Source: Chamaecyparis obtusa
Taxonomy: Eukaryota > Streptophyta > Pinopsida > Cupressales > Cupressaceae
Reading direction: 5' to 3'
Assembly (NCBI GenBank): GCA_027943335.1
Contig: BSBK01006341.1
Span: 1-64,000 of the forward strand
Length of the DNA: 64,000 nt
Of the stretch, positions 11,884 to 23,802 are shown piece after piece. Numbering within the stretch: position 1 is the first letter of the stretch; every line of letters begins with the position of its first letter. The translations under genes were made by a program, and so were the position numbers. The notes beneath the pieces are model-generated. The model had not been told where the DNA came from. It was given only the letters and a program-made list of their open reading frames with translations, and did no database searches.

Positions 11884-13097
11884 AGGCTGGAGGCGCACCG
11901 ACAGCAGTCAACCAATTAGAAAAAAAAAGAAAAAAAAGAGAGTGAAACAGCCGTACAACTGTACATCATTTAATTCATTACACCAGAAGAAGCAGCCGTA
12001 CGACAATTAAAATATTAGACAGCAGGAGGCAGCCGTACGACATTTAAGGTGCATATGGCAGACGTACGGTGTTCAGAAAGTGAAAACTAGCACAAAACAG
12101 TACGGCAATCAAAGTGTTGTAGCATCAGACATCCGTACGTAAGCTAAGGGGCATACCCGTATGGCAGTGGCAATGGGGTACGACATCAAGTAACACGATT
12201 GTCCACATGCTGTACGCCCAAGAAGAAACAAGTACAGTGCCGTATAGGCAATTGTGAGAAAGTCTGGAGCCATACAGAGGAGGGGATACCAGTGTCTGCG
12301 CCAAAACGTGTACGGTCATCTAAGCGATAGCCACCATACATGCGCATCCGTACGGTAGTCCACATCAATGTCCGTACAACGACAAAGGAATTAAAAAACG
12401 GGCCTTACTAAGTGGAATAAAAGGAATTGTTTCAGTCAAGCGTCGGGAGTATTATTGTATCGACATGGCTCTTACGACAAGTGTGAGGTGAAACAGCATG
12501 TATTGTAAACTACCATTGCATGTCCTCGTGCTTCTTGTGGCGTCTCTTGGTCTTCCTGCAGTTTTAGTCTTTCTTGGAAATGTAGAGCACGGGATAATTT
12601 CTTTGGAGGGAGACCATTAGTCATGTCTGTGGTGTGCAACATTAGCGTGTAGAGGAGTGCTATTATCATATTTGCCGAAGACATCTTAGCTTCGAAAGAC
12701 AAGTCGTCACTACTGTTGCCGAGCTATTGCTTCCTCGTGTACGGAATACATTTCAATATGAGTGACCGCACGATAATATGGTGATCACGTGAGGAATAAT
12801 AAATGTAGGGTGTAACTTCTGTGGACGGTTTATAACAGCGAATGGCATTCTGCTAAAGGGAAAATCAATAAGAGTTGCATAGTACGGTAAGAAGAAGAAA
12901 ACAAAAGAGAACTTCGTACGGTCAGGGAAAGCGGGAGAAATTTGAAAAGTGGTTATTGCTGGCAAGAAGGTTCCAGAATCAGCATGGGGTCACGCCAGCA
13001 ATCGAAAGATTGGAGGCAAAAATTGCAAGTCTCAAAACCAGCAAGTAGCAGTAAAGGCACAAGGATTCTATAGTTTAGAGTCCGCATTGCCGGAAGC
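11884..13097 (+). other. Gypsy spacer rich in CGTACG palindromes
   Basis: This stretch lies between integrase and the next ORF and has no coding frame of note. From about 11940 to 12375 the phrase CAGCCGTACGACA and variants recur at irregular 30-60 bp spacing, giving many CGTACG or CGTA/TACG cores. Further copies lie at about 12737 and 12916. It may be a degenerate tandem array or a regulatory spacer for the downstream ORF. Confidence 0.6.
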
Positions 13098-15361
13098 ATG
13101 GATAGTGCAAAGAAGAAAATTCGCCCATGCCTACAGATGCAGACTGAGAAAGATAAGATCACTTGGAAGAATGTCACATTCGAAGGGCTAACTGGGCTCG
13201 AGTTCCGGACATGGTGGGAAGAAACTCCCGATACACATTTTCTCAAAGGGCAGTTACACAGAGCACAAGTGCATTGGGCAATCCAAATGCCCTTGTTTTC
13301 TATCAAAGAATACGAAGGCCCTCTTAGGGGCATGATAGATACATTTGATAGGTTTAGCAGGAGCAGCACTTTGAAATATTGTGGGACAGGGATACAAGTT
13401 AAATTTTCTGTAGGCGAGATCTCGAGGGTTTTTGGCATACTTGGCACGCACGGCAGAAAGATAGACTTGAAGCCCCAAAAAATGTCCCGAGAGGACAAAG
13501 AGAAGTACATAAGGTTGGTATCGAGGGATTTGTCTCAAAGAGAGTTTGAGTCCCTAGCAGGAGCCTCTGCAAGGAATCGCGGCATCAAGAGGTCCTTCGT
13601 GGCTCCAAGAGAGTGGAGGTGCCTTATGGATATCATCAAAAGCAAGCTGAAAGGTGCAAGTGGGGCTTCGGATATTGCCATAGCACATCTCGTTTTTATG
13701 AATAGGCTCAGGAATGGTACTGTGTATGACTGGGCGTCTATCCTGATAGAGAGGATATTTGAGTTTATGACACTCCAGCATTGGACCTTCTACATGCCTC
13801 ACTTAGCCATTGGCTTATTCCTGAACGCCGCGAGGGAACAGATTCCACTAGACAGGCTGAGGCCAAAGCCAGTTGACATAGCCATAGGAGAGCCTCCCAT
13901 CTTTAACTGGCGTCATCTTGACATAGGAGGGACACAGGCAGGCTGGAAGAGGAAGCGCTAGGCTCTCTCAGAGTCAGAAGGAGAAAATGCAGACAGCGGC
14001 CGAGAGGATACCAGTGAGGACTCCAGGGAGGAGGAGGATAGTGAGAGTGCTACAGTAGGGGACACAGACACACTCGGTACAGAGATACCTACTCCACCCT
14101 TTGAGATTGTACAAGACCAGATTTTGTTCACACCACCAGACACTTCTGCTTCAGTGCTGCCCTCTGTACCAGTGGGTAATACCTTAGACTCGGTTCCGGT
14201 ACCCCGGTTTGGAGAGTTGAGAGCTCGAGTTGTCATGACACCAACTAGCGAGAGGGCAGTTCCAGTGGTTACAGTGGCTGAAGCAGTAGGATTGGCGGAA
14301 GATATGGAAGGGACAGCGATGAAGGAAGTAGAGCAGCCTCCACCAGAGAGAGGATCTCAGGTCACTCTAGATGTGGTGGGGACAGAGGCTTTTGTGAGAG
14401 TAGGCCTAGGGGTGTTGGAGGAGCCATTGAGGGACCCACCCATGGAGAGCAGGGATGCCTCCGTGCTGACTTGGCTAGATCAGTTTAAGATGCCCCCAAT
14501 AGCAGTGACAGCATCCACCTCTCTTTCACCATCATGCGCAGTGGTAGTTTCTCCGGAGGTAGTAGATCTCGACTCCGTGATGTCACCAGGTAGACAGGAG
14601 CAAGAGATGGAGATAAAGGAGCTGACTGAGAAACAGGGATAGCAGCACGTGGTCAGTAATGAAGAGCTGCGGGAATTGGCCAGCGGGTCTAGGCCCATGA
14701 GGAGTGGGTTAGAGTAGTATTTGGCAGAGGTAGCCACAGGCGCGGAGAGGATCATCGCCTCAGTAGAACTCCAGGCTCGTGAAGAGGTCGCGCAGGAGTT
14801 GGAGTGTCTCTTGACCTTCGTACGGGTGGGCTGTCTGATGGCTTTTGTAGAGTGTTTTGAGTCGAGGGGATGGCTACCAACGAGTCCCTTGCCATGTTGG
14901 AAGATTGGGCTCTCTGGGAGACAATGGGGGAAAGTAGGCTTCAGACTCTTCTACGGGAGTTGGAACAGGTGTTTCGCGAAGGGTATTTTACTCTCCGGCA
15001 TGCTGAGCATGTCTCTTCAGTTCACGAGGCTACAGGGGTGGCAGCACAGGCAGCTCGGGAGGAGGTGACTTTACGCCTGGTAGCAGTAGAGGCAACCTTG
15101 GTTAAGGAAACAGAGTCCTGGACAGTGGAACGGAGTAGTATGAAGACTAAGCTAGAAACCCTTCGAGCACAGCTGGAGACCAAGCGTGCTGAGTGGGTCC
15201 TACTTGAAACTCACCTGGGTAGTGCTCTGGAGAATGTTGATGCAAAGGAAAAAGCAGTACTGGAAGCAGCCGGAATGGTAAGGACGACCATGGAGCTCAA
15301 GATGATAGCAGAATGTGATCTGCGGATGCGGACAAATCAGGTGTACGAGTTGCAGGCTTAG
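13098..15361 (+). pseudogene. Long unknown ORF in env position of gypsy element
   Basis: The first 287 codons are uninterrupted. The same frame then continues through TAG codons at 13959, near 14640 and near 14715. After a frameshift around 14860 it runs to 15361, giving about 750 codons in all. The N-terminal part (codons 1-280) has a helical segment containing EWRCLMDIIKSKL, IAHLVFMNRLRNG and DWASILIERIFEF, followed by a predominantly aliphatic helix. This resembles the domain labelled putative plant transposon protein in retroelement-associated ORFs; that is my impression, not a search result. The middle is acidic and Ser/Thr/Pro/Val-rich. The C-terminal 160 residues are Glu/Lys/Leu/Ala-rich and probably coiled coil. 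It lies between integrase and the polypurine tract, where Athila-type elements carry an env-like gene. I see no clear signal peptide or membrane anchor, so an envelope role is not supported. Confidence 0.65.
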
Positions 15362-15495
15362 GTGGCCTCCTGAATAACAGCGTTAGCACCATCTTCATCA
15401 GGGACGCTTCCTACGCCCCCTCCTAAATAAATTGTTGTAGGCTCAATTTTGCTTCAATTCTATTTTGTAAGTTGTCGGAGCGACTTGTTTTTTTT

Positions 15496-15506
15496 GGGGG
15501 GGATAA
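15496..15506 (+). promoter_or_regulatory. Polypurine tract of gypsy element
   Basis: A T run followed by GGGGGGGATAA sits immediately before a TGTTGTCGGG LTR start. This is the standard arrangement of plus-strand priming site and 3' LTR, downstream of the last ORF in the same polarity. Confidence 0.75.
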
Positions 15507-15720
15507 TGTTGTCGGGATAATTGTATGTACGGGTTGTCATGTAATAAAGTATTATGTTACTCTCGGTTGTTAGTAATCGAGAGGTTAGACAGTTATGACG
15601 CAACGTTTCGGTCGTGTCCCTTCAGATGTTATATGTATGAACTTATTCTGTGATGAAGACACGATTGTTATGTACGGAAACTCTTGTGATTATATCAATA
15701 CAATAGTCTTTTATATTACA
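15507..15720 (+). mobile_element. 3' LTR of the truncated gypsy element
   Basis: It begins TGTTGTCGGGATAATTG right after the polypurine tract and probably ends TTTTATATTACA near 15720. It contains a small inverted repeat (CTCTCGGTT / AATCGAGAG). No matching 5' LTR is in the window, because the left half of the element is missing, so the 3' boundary is unconfirmed. At about 214 bp it would be short for a gypsy LTR. Confidence 0.55.
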
Positions 15721-18604
15721 TGCTGAGTATTTGACTGTCTATGCAATTTCTGTCTGTTACCCCATGAGGGTAAACACCAAGTTGCTGAGTATTCTCCATT
15801 TTTCTTGCTGGGCAAGTTCTCACAAGTTTAACTCATGTTTTTATAGACAAAAAACGTGGGTAAAAATGTTGTTGCAGGTTAAACGTTGGTTAAAATGCAT
15901 TTTGCACATGTTGTTTGTGCTATAAAACCATGCATTTTCTCTTTTGAGATGTCAATTTTTAGTTTAATGCATTTTGTAATTGAATATTACAAAAAGAATA
16001 TGCTTTTTTAAGAGATTAAATTTTTGTACTTGCTAAGTTGCCGAGTTTTTGTTGAATATTAATTGAGTTGAAAATTTTGGGCTTGCCAAGTTGAAAATTT
16101 TGGGCTTGCTGAGTACTCTCTGACTCCGAGTATGCGAAGTCGAACTATGGTATGACTTGCATTGGAAACCTTGTAAACCCCTTTGGAACACAACATAATC
16201 TTTGAATCAATGACCAAAAACATTCCCAAAATGACCTGCAATTTAAATACTTTGAATATCTTCATTTTTCCCATGAAACTTTGTCTACAAACACTGTGAA
16301 AGCAACAGTGATTCCTATGTGGAATCTTTCCAACCAAATAGGGACCATCTCTGAAATCCGAAACCAGTGATTAGATGAGGGTTTTCGTCCTCAATTAAAC
16401 CTAGAAAGAACTCTCTGGTTTGATCCGACAACATCCTATCATATGTACTCTTCTGCGTAATCCATTTGAGTGCTCAAGACCTTTAATAGAGTTAAAATGA
16501 AAAAGCCCACTTTAAAATTCAAATAATTCATTTCCCTCTAATAACAATTTTCAAATTATAAAATGACTTAAGTGTTAGTCCCCTTCCATAGGCATCCACA
16601 TTTGGGGGACATACTGTTACTTTATAAAAAAAAGTGAAACATTAACATTAGTACTTAATTGTAAAATTCAAATACTTAAGTCTGAGTTGTGGAATGCATC
16701 ATTGGAGCCTTGCTGACTAAAACTGAACATACTGAGATGATAATGAGGCAGTGTGATGAAGATCAATACCAACTTGGAGACTTACTAATAATATGCATGT
16801 TCTTCAAGAATTGTGGAAAACAACCCAAGAGACCAAAAATGCTTTCAAAAGTGTCGCCTAACCACTACCAATTAGCCTACGGAAAGTTTGGAGTAGGATA
16901 GGGGTCACATTTGTTGACTAGGCTTGAGAAGGGGACATTGGAGCAGTTTGGAATTTACCTTCTCTTTCACGTTGGGATGTATGCCCTAAGCGCAATATTG
17001 ATTGGTTGATGGTTTCATTGGTTGAGGTCTTGTACTTCCCAATGGACCTACCTCTCATGTATGTTTCCTTATGTGTTTAAATGTCATGTTGTGTCATCTT
17101 GGAATGGTTATGGTAAGAGTGTCGCTCTCATTTCTCATTCCTACTTGTGTTCACAAGAGAATGAAGTCAGAGATAGTGTGTAACAACACAATTCTATGAA
17201 CATGAAAAGAAAGCTGATTTAATGTTCAACAAAATTATAGATGCAGATAAAAATGCACATGAAAAATCTTTTTCTTTTGTCTCTTTATTAACCTTTCAAT
17301 ATAAAAGCAATGTACAACATAATAAATAAAGGATTATTTTGAATTGCTAGAAAGTTTTCAAATTAGTTCCTTTCCATTTCAATTCTCAAAATGAAAACCA
17401 TATCAAAGAAACCATTTTTATATCATATCTTTGGAAAAAGAGAAATGTTTAGAGTCAACTATTTTTCTTGAAAGATTGAACTGTATCACTAGCTTTAGTG
17501 TGAATTTGCCAGAGGGAGAGCTTCACTTGAGTGCTTTATTTTGAACAACAGACCCAACGGTTCCTCGCCTCCTTCCGACTGGAAGTGGCCCCACCCTTCA
17601 CGAGGATATAGAAACGGGAATTGTTCAAGATCTTGTCTAAGCCTGGTGTTGTATATGACATAGATCTAGTTGGTCAGACAACTATTGGCACATGCTAACT
17701 ATGCATGACAAACTGACTAGACTATGCATCTGGACATGGTGAACTAACTAGACGCAAGCAGACCTTTGTGCCTCCTTGGCCGAGGTCATGTACTATAGAA
17801 AAAATGTGCAGTCATCATCTCACCCACCCCTACTTGACTTGGGCAGTTCATACTTCTTTTAGTTTTAGACTTGTGATATACACTTAACAAGAAGTGACAT
17901 GAAATCACTACAATACATTCTTGCATTTCAAGACTTAGGTTTCCATCCCAACTCTTAGTGCCTAACTAGATAGAACCAGTGTTCTAGTTAATTTAGTTGA
18001 TTGCAAGCAGGGTCCTCCTCCCTTCACGTAGTAACTATAGGGTGAACGTTATTAAAATAAGAAAAGTGAAAAACGCTCTGGAAAACTTGACTCAAGACCT
18101 ACGTCTTCTTGATAGTTTCCATCCAATTGTGTGTTCTTGATTAACATACGACTCTGCAAAGATTATGTACTTCTAGATTCTTATTAACAGCCCAAGATGT
18201 AATAAGGATTAGCTTCACGCTGTCAACAGGATTTTTATTTCAAATCCACTATTTTCTTTCATAATATTTTATAGTAGAAAACTCGTAGGTTTCTATTCTC
18301 TTCCATGTGAATGTAAATACCTCCTTGGTACTGGTATGTTCACATGCAAGCCATAAATTCCTATGGGTTTCTTAGGTTTTTAGTTTGATAAAACAAATAA
18401 CACCTCTGTCCAAAATAGCAAGATAGACTGAAAACAATACAATCCAGTTGTTCTTAAAGATTTATGTTACACATATGAGGTGGTTCTCTTTCTTTAAGTA
18501 CAACAAATAAGAATAGTGTTTATTCTTTTCCATTTTTTTTTGTGAATCATCACACAGTTATTTCCTTAACTGAAAATGAAACACTTCTTTAAAACTAGGA
18601 TACA
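15721..18604. other. Unassigned AT-rich region
   Basis: No gene was recognised. A 21-bp phrase (core TTGAAAATTTTGGGCTTGC) is repeated at 16066 and 16089. CTGAGT/CCGAGT phrases recur between 15720 and 16130. A less AT-rich patch near 17560-17640 has no convincing frame. Confidence 0.45.
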
Positions 18605-18609
18605 TCTTC

Positions 18610-20155
18610 TGTAATGTCCCCGTTTTTCAGACTTTGGGATTAGCTTAGTTTGGCGACCCTCGCAAGATAATCAGGTGTTCATAGGGGGTCAGATTGTGGA
18701 GCCAGTGTTGGGATTCCATTTTGGAGGGTCAGTTTACCAGGTCTACTCTTCGTTCGGGTCAATTTGGTTAACTTACTATTTTTAGTAAGTGGTATTTTGG
18801 GTATGGCCAGGATTAGCAGGGTGTCTGCACGGAGTGTCAGATGTTTCGGGATCGAGTTTCAGTGAATCTCCAGTTTGAGAGACTTACTATTTATAGTAAG
18901 TCTATTTTTAGCAGTTGGCTATTTTCGGCAGTGGGTTATTTCTGGCAGGGCAGTTGGCGTTTGAGGCCCTGGTGTTAGATATGAGTTGTCATAGTCAGTG
19001 GGATTCAATGGCTTTGGTTTTAAAAGTTATCGTTATTAAATTAAATTATTTTAATTTAATAACTTTATTACTTTATAACTTTAATGCTATAAAGTGAAGT
19101 TATCATTAAAAAGCCTTTTTAATGAAAAAAGTGAAATTGTACTTTTTCCGAAAAAGCTATATATACAATCCCAAAAAGCACATTCATGACCCATTGTTGA
19201 TTTGATAAATTGTTTATGTGAGAAGTCTGCTTGGCTTGGAAAAGCTAGGGTTTCTGGAGCTTGGTCTTCATTTTTGGAGAGAGTTCTTCTGAGATTATTG
19301 AGCTTGCTCTTCTTCTAGGAGAGAGCTCATTCTGATTTTGAATCATAATTCAGTGTTGAGGTATACTGGATTTATGAGAAGTTATATTCTATAGGCAAAT
19401 CAATTTATTCTCTTGGGGTTTGATTTGTCTTCTTGCTGAGGCTTGTTCTTTGTTTGAGAAATCTGTTGTGTCTTATTTGTTGGCGTTCAATTGAGAAGTT
19501 GGTGATTGTAATAATTCAAGCTGTGTGTCAAATTGAGGAAAGATAGACTGTTGTACAGCAAAGACAATTCTTTTCAAGTTGCATCAATACTAAGTTGAGG
19601 CATGGAGTTAAGAAAGGCTGTGATGCCTCACCACCTTGCTCACGTGCTGCATTTAGGGGGCTGTTTTCAGATTTCCAGGCCCTGCGATTGCTACAGCTAG
19701 TCACGTGAGTACTTGGACTGCCACGTGACTGCTCAGGGTGGTGGTTTCTTTATTTTTTTGGGGGGTTGAAGACTGACTGTGGTGAAGGGGAGTTCTTTCA
19801 AAGGCTGGAACTGTATGCATTCACTGCTCACGCAGGGTGAAAATAATGTTAACTTCTGGGAAGGCACGTGAGGGTTTGGCACATTTGTTACAGCCAGCCG
19901 TAAGTTTCATACACTTGCAGCCGAATTCATATTAAGGTGCCAGGTTAATTTGTTAAGTTGTAGTATGAAATCAGTTATAATAATTGTTTAAATTCTGATA
20001 TTGTAAGCAATTCAGTGGTGTTGTAATTTCTGATATCATTCTAATAAATGATGAAAATCTGAAAGTGTTCATTGAATTTCATATTTATTGTTCATTTTTT
20101 CTGAAAGCTATTTTAAGTGCAATTAAATTAGAGAGATCCAGTTGGGCTCTTCACA
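18610..20155 (+). mobile_element. Solo LTR with TCTTC target duplication
   Basis: It starts TGTAATGTCCCC and ends TGGGCTCTTCACA, flanked by TCTTC at 18605-18609 and 20156-20160. Its head, including the GCGACCCTCGCAAG block and two palindromes (18771-18790 and 18882-18901), matches the LTRs of the element at 23803-32185 in opposite orientation. A probable TATA box (CTATATATA) lies near 19158, followed by a leader with four CACGTG boxes. There is no internal retroelement sequence, so this is a solo LTR. Confidence 0.9.
19641..19870 (+). promoter_or_regulatory. Cluster of four CACGTG G-boxes in LTR
   Basis: CACGTG occurs at 19641, 19702, 19722 and 19865. This is the core bound by plant bZIP and bHLH factors. 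The boxes lie downstream of the presumed TATA box in the U5/R part of the LTR. A further CACGTG is found in the related split LTR near 24096. Binding is inference. Confidence 0.55.
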
Positions 20156-20160
20156 TCTTC

Positions 20161-20829
20161 CTAGCTTTAGTCACTAAGCATTCCAGACATCTTTGTTGCA
20201 TTCAAGTTGCTTAATTTTGTCTTCTCAGGTGACTAGATAATACTAAATCTTTCGTGCAAATTAACAACATTTAAAAGAAGCACTTGAGACAATAAGCATA
20301 AGGCAACAAACACACGCTTGAACTCTTAGCAATAGGAATGAAGGAGTCTTTCACAACTCTAGGTAACTGCAGGAAAGAATTCCAGCTCCTTGACAAACAA
20401 TGACATCCTTTGTCACAAATTCCAACTCTTAAGGGTTTCAGCTCTTCTTTGTTTCTCAGGAACAGAATATATGAATTAATACAAGCTCCTAAGACTCCCT
20501 GTCTACTGTTTTTCTGCCTTACTGTGTCCTTTCAGTTCTTTTCCAGATGGAAGAATTTTTTTGTTTCCTCTAAACTAAGCATGGTATCATGAAGTGGTCC
20601 TTACAGAATAGACTAACACCAGCTTGAGGTGGATCGAACAAGAAACTCCCACAAGTCACGGGCAAAACTTTTTAATCTTTTTCCTTTACCAATTCAAAAC
20701 CAATTCTTTTTCATTTCTTCGAGCTTCAAAGATAAAGCATACCAGAAAGAAAGGTACGCAATATTTCACCTCTCTGAGTGGTTATTTGCTTTTTATATCT
20801 GATGGTAAAACCTCCAGGTACTACCAATA
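20161..20829. other. Short spacer, no gene recognised
   Basis: The sequence between two solo LTRs is AT-rich. The open frames in it have no recognisable content. Confidence 0.4.
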
Positions 20830-22234
20830 TGTAAGAACCCCAACAGGTTCTAACCTCACCAAACCACTGATTTGCTATGCAAATGATATATATGATTGGT
20901 TTTTTGAAATGAATATGCAATTCCTTGAATTTTTAAAAAAAGTGTTGCCAGGCAAGATAATAACTTTGCATAAAATAGAAATTATGAAACTTATTTCCGA
21001 AGCATTGAACCAAATGCTTTTATTATTGAGATAAATCATATACAATGCAAGAGGAAATTATTTATATTCTGAAATCAAATTGCAGCTAATTAGGAACCTG
21101 GCATCAAATTGTTCCATCTTGAATTTGTTAAGTAACATCTTTGAATTATTTGCAAAGCCCTTTAAACCTTGTCCGCTGCCTGTAGATGGTTGGCGGCTGT
21201 CTATAATTCCAAACACAAACCTCTAAGGGTTGCGATCTGAATCTAAATTGTCATCCAGACTTTGTTATTAAATGTTGAAACAAAAAAACAAGAACTTCCT
21301 CTCAAATTGATCACCATATAAGCTCAAATGATGGTTCTGAATTAAACCACCTCCAACACAATTTAGTGGCTGACTGAACACCAATTCAAACTACAAATGC
21401 TGATAAGAATTCTCAATTCTTTCAGACTAAAAAATGTTGAAACCCTCGGTTCCAAACTTCAACACCAAATCACCAAATAATATCAAAATGCATCAAGAAT
21501 GAATGAAATGAAATCTGAATCCCCTTTTATAATATTCAATTTCCATTTTTCTTCATCTCCTTTAATTTACTTTAATTTCATTTCTCATTAAGCAACTTTA
21601 TGTTATAATTTAAAGTTGACAAATATTAAAGTCACTTTATTAATTAAACTCCCCCTTTGCTCCAAAATTAACCTTTCCATTGATATAATGGTATCTTGAC
21701 ACACAAGGTTCCTGTTTCATATGCCCATGATTTAAAACTTCTCATCTTGATTCCAACGAGCTATAAGACTAAGGTACCCATTAAACAATTTCAATTAAAA
21801 TAGCAACCTTAGTAAATATAATTAAATTATAACCAATAGTGCACCCAACTTGCGAAAATGGCCTAACAACACCGGAATCGAAAATATGATAGCACAAGAG
21901 TGATCCTGACTATAAAAGATGATAAACGATCCTGACTAGGCGACTTACTAAAAATAGATGCTCCCTCCAAGAATCTTGGATCCCAAACCAGAAGTCGGAA
22001 ATAACATCTGAAAGCATCATATAACTCCTCTAATTCAATTGAGGTCATTGGAATCATCTGTTGACTTACTATAAATAGTAATTCCTTCAGAACGGAGCCA
22101 AAACTCACAATTGTCCATTGGAGAGCTGAATAACTCCACAACAAGGTCCTCTAATCACTAGTATTAGACTACAAGGACCCAATGATAGGTTAAATCCATT
22201 AACTTTGATGCAACTCAAAAATGGGGACATTGCA
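20830..22234 (-). mobile_element. Solo LTR with CAATA target duplication
   Basis: On the + strand it runs from TGTAAGAACCCC to GGGGACATTGCA and is flanked by CAATA on both sides (20825-20829 and 22235-22239). The right 730 bp aligns with the LTR at 9343-10799, including the ATATTCAATTTCCATTT block and the near-palindrome ending at 22082. Sense orientation is minus. Confidence 0.9.
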
Positions 22235-22239
22235 CAATA

Positions 22240-23797
22240 TTGGTAGCATCCTCCATTTCCACTTTCAAGAACAATTGGGGTCAGTTTCTTAGGATCACGC
22301 AAAAGGAATACCCATAAAGGCAATTTTATTTCATATGAAAACATCCATAATGCTCCTGATACCTTATGAGTCTCAGTTTAAAACAATGAGAAATTAATCC
22401 TTTGAAACTTTTTAATCATGCCAAATAGTGGTGTCTCATACAATTTTAGCTAGTGCAACACTTCATCTACTCATACTATGGAGTGGGCAGCATATTACTA
22501 TTGCCACCATGGCTTGTAACCATATGGTAACCATAAGAAATGTTCATAATTTCATATTAATTTGAAGCTTAAGAGTAAGCCATGTTATCGCTACCTTAAA
22601 CTATTAAGAAATTGAACTAGACATAGGCATAATCTGGATGACATAAGGGTTTAGGTTTGACTAATTCAGTCAACACAAAACAAACAACACTTACCCCTAG
22701 TGATGCAAGGTGGAACAAACTAAACATGAGCAAGAGACTACTTGACCTAAGCGATCGTGTGTGCAAGGATTCAAACATCTCTTTCCTATTCCCATGTTTA
22801 TATTCCTCTCTCTAGTGATGCTCTCCCTGTCTTTTCCCAGAGGATGGTGTGTTTATCTTGCATCTATCTTAGAACACATTTGTAGCTAGCCCATAGCATA
22901 AGATCATTATTAATACATTGAAAAAGTAAGAATGAGCACAGATCAATGATCATTTACAAATGAAATTTTCATTCATAAAAGCTCATTAAAAATCATCCTT
23001 AGATTATAAACCATATCCATATATACAGATTCACCACAAAATTGCTTTGCAAGTAAAAGTATTTAAAAAATGTCATTAGGAGGGTTGTAACATTGTGGAC
23101 TAAGCATTTCATTGTCCTTGTGGAATAGGCTCCATCTTCTTTCATGGTCTTTTTGGTGACCTGTTCCATGCCTTGCCAAGTCTTTCTCTTGTGCTACCAT
23201 GCTTGGTACATTGATGACAATGTCTTGCAAGTCATTGTGCTATGCCACAATACTTTGTGCCTAGGAAAGTGTGAAATGTGGCATGCAAATATTGCACTTG
23301 TAACACAAAAACCTTGTTCATTTAGTTTTTACTTGTAATGTCTTGGACAAAAGTTTGCAGCATTTCAATTTTAGCCATTAGGAAATTGTGTTTGTTTGTG
23401 TTTAGATATTTTCTTTCCGTTCAATTTCTAATAATCTTGTTGTAGGTCACCACGGTTAATAGTTTAATGTGATGCATGTATTTGAGGCAAAAACATAAGC
23501 ATTTAATTGTTTCCATTGATGTAAATCTTGTCAGTGAAATCTTTTATAGTGTGCATGCTTGTACATCTTGTTTTTGTTTTTAATCTAGGTTAATTTTAGA
23601 TTTAGTGGAATCTTAGTGAGCTCCTCATAATTTGAAGGACAGTTTTGTTTTACATACTTTTTCATTTTGTGTTGTTACAAGAGACAAATTAAATTTCTAA
23701 CAAAATAGAAGGCTTAGATGGAGCTTATAAATCATTTTTTGATTGATAATCTCGTGCATGCCAATTGTGAGTGAAGTTTGGTGTACATACCTAGAGG
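22240..23797. other. Unassigned sequence
   Basis: No coding or repeat feature is supported. This is the host sequence immediately left of the target duplication of the next element. Confidence 0.4.
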
Positions 23798-23802
23798 CTA
23801 GA

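Noticed and set aside
13098..13961. Viral envelope gene
   Set aside because: No signal peptide, membrane anchor or recognisable envelope motif; only its position suggests env.
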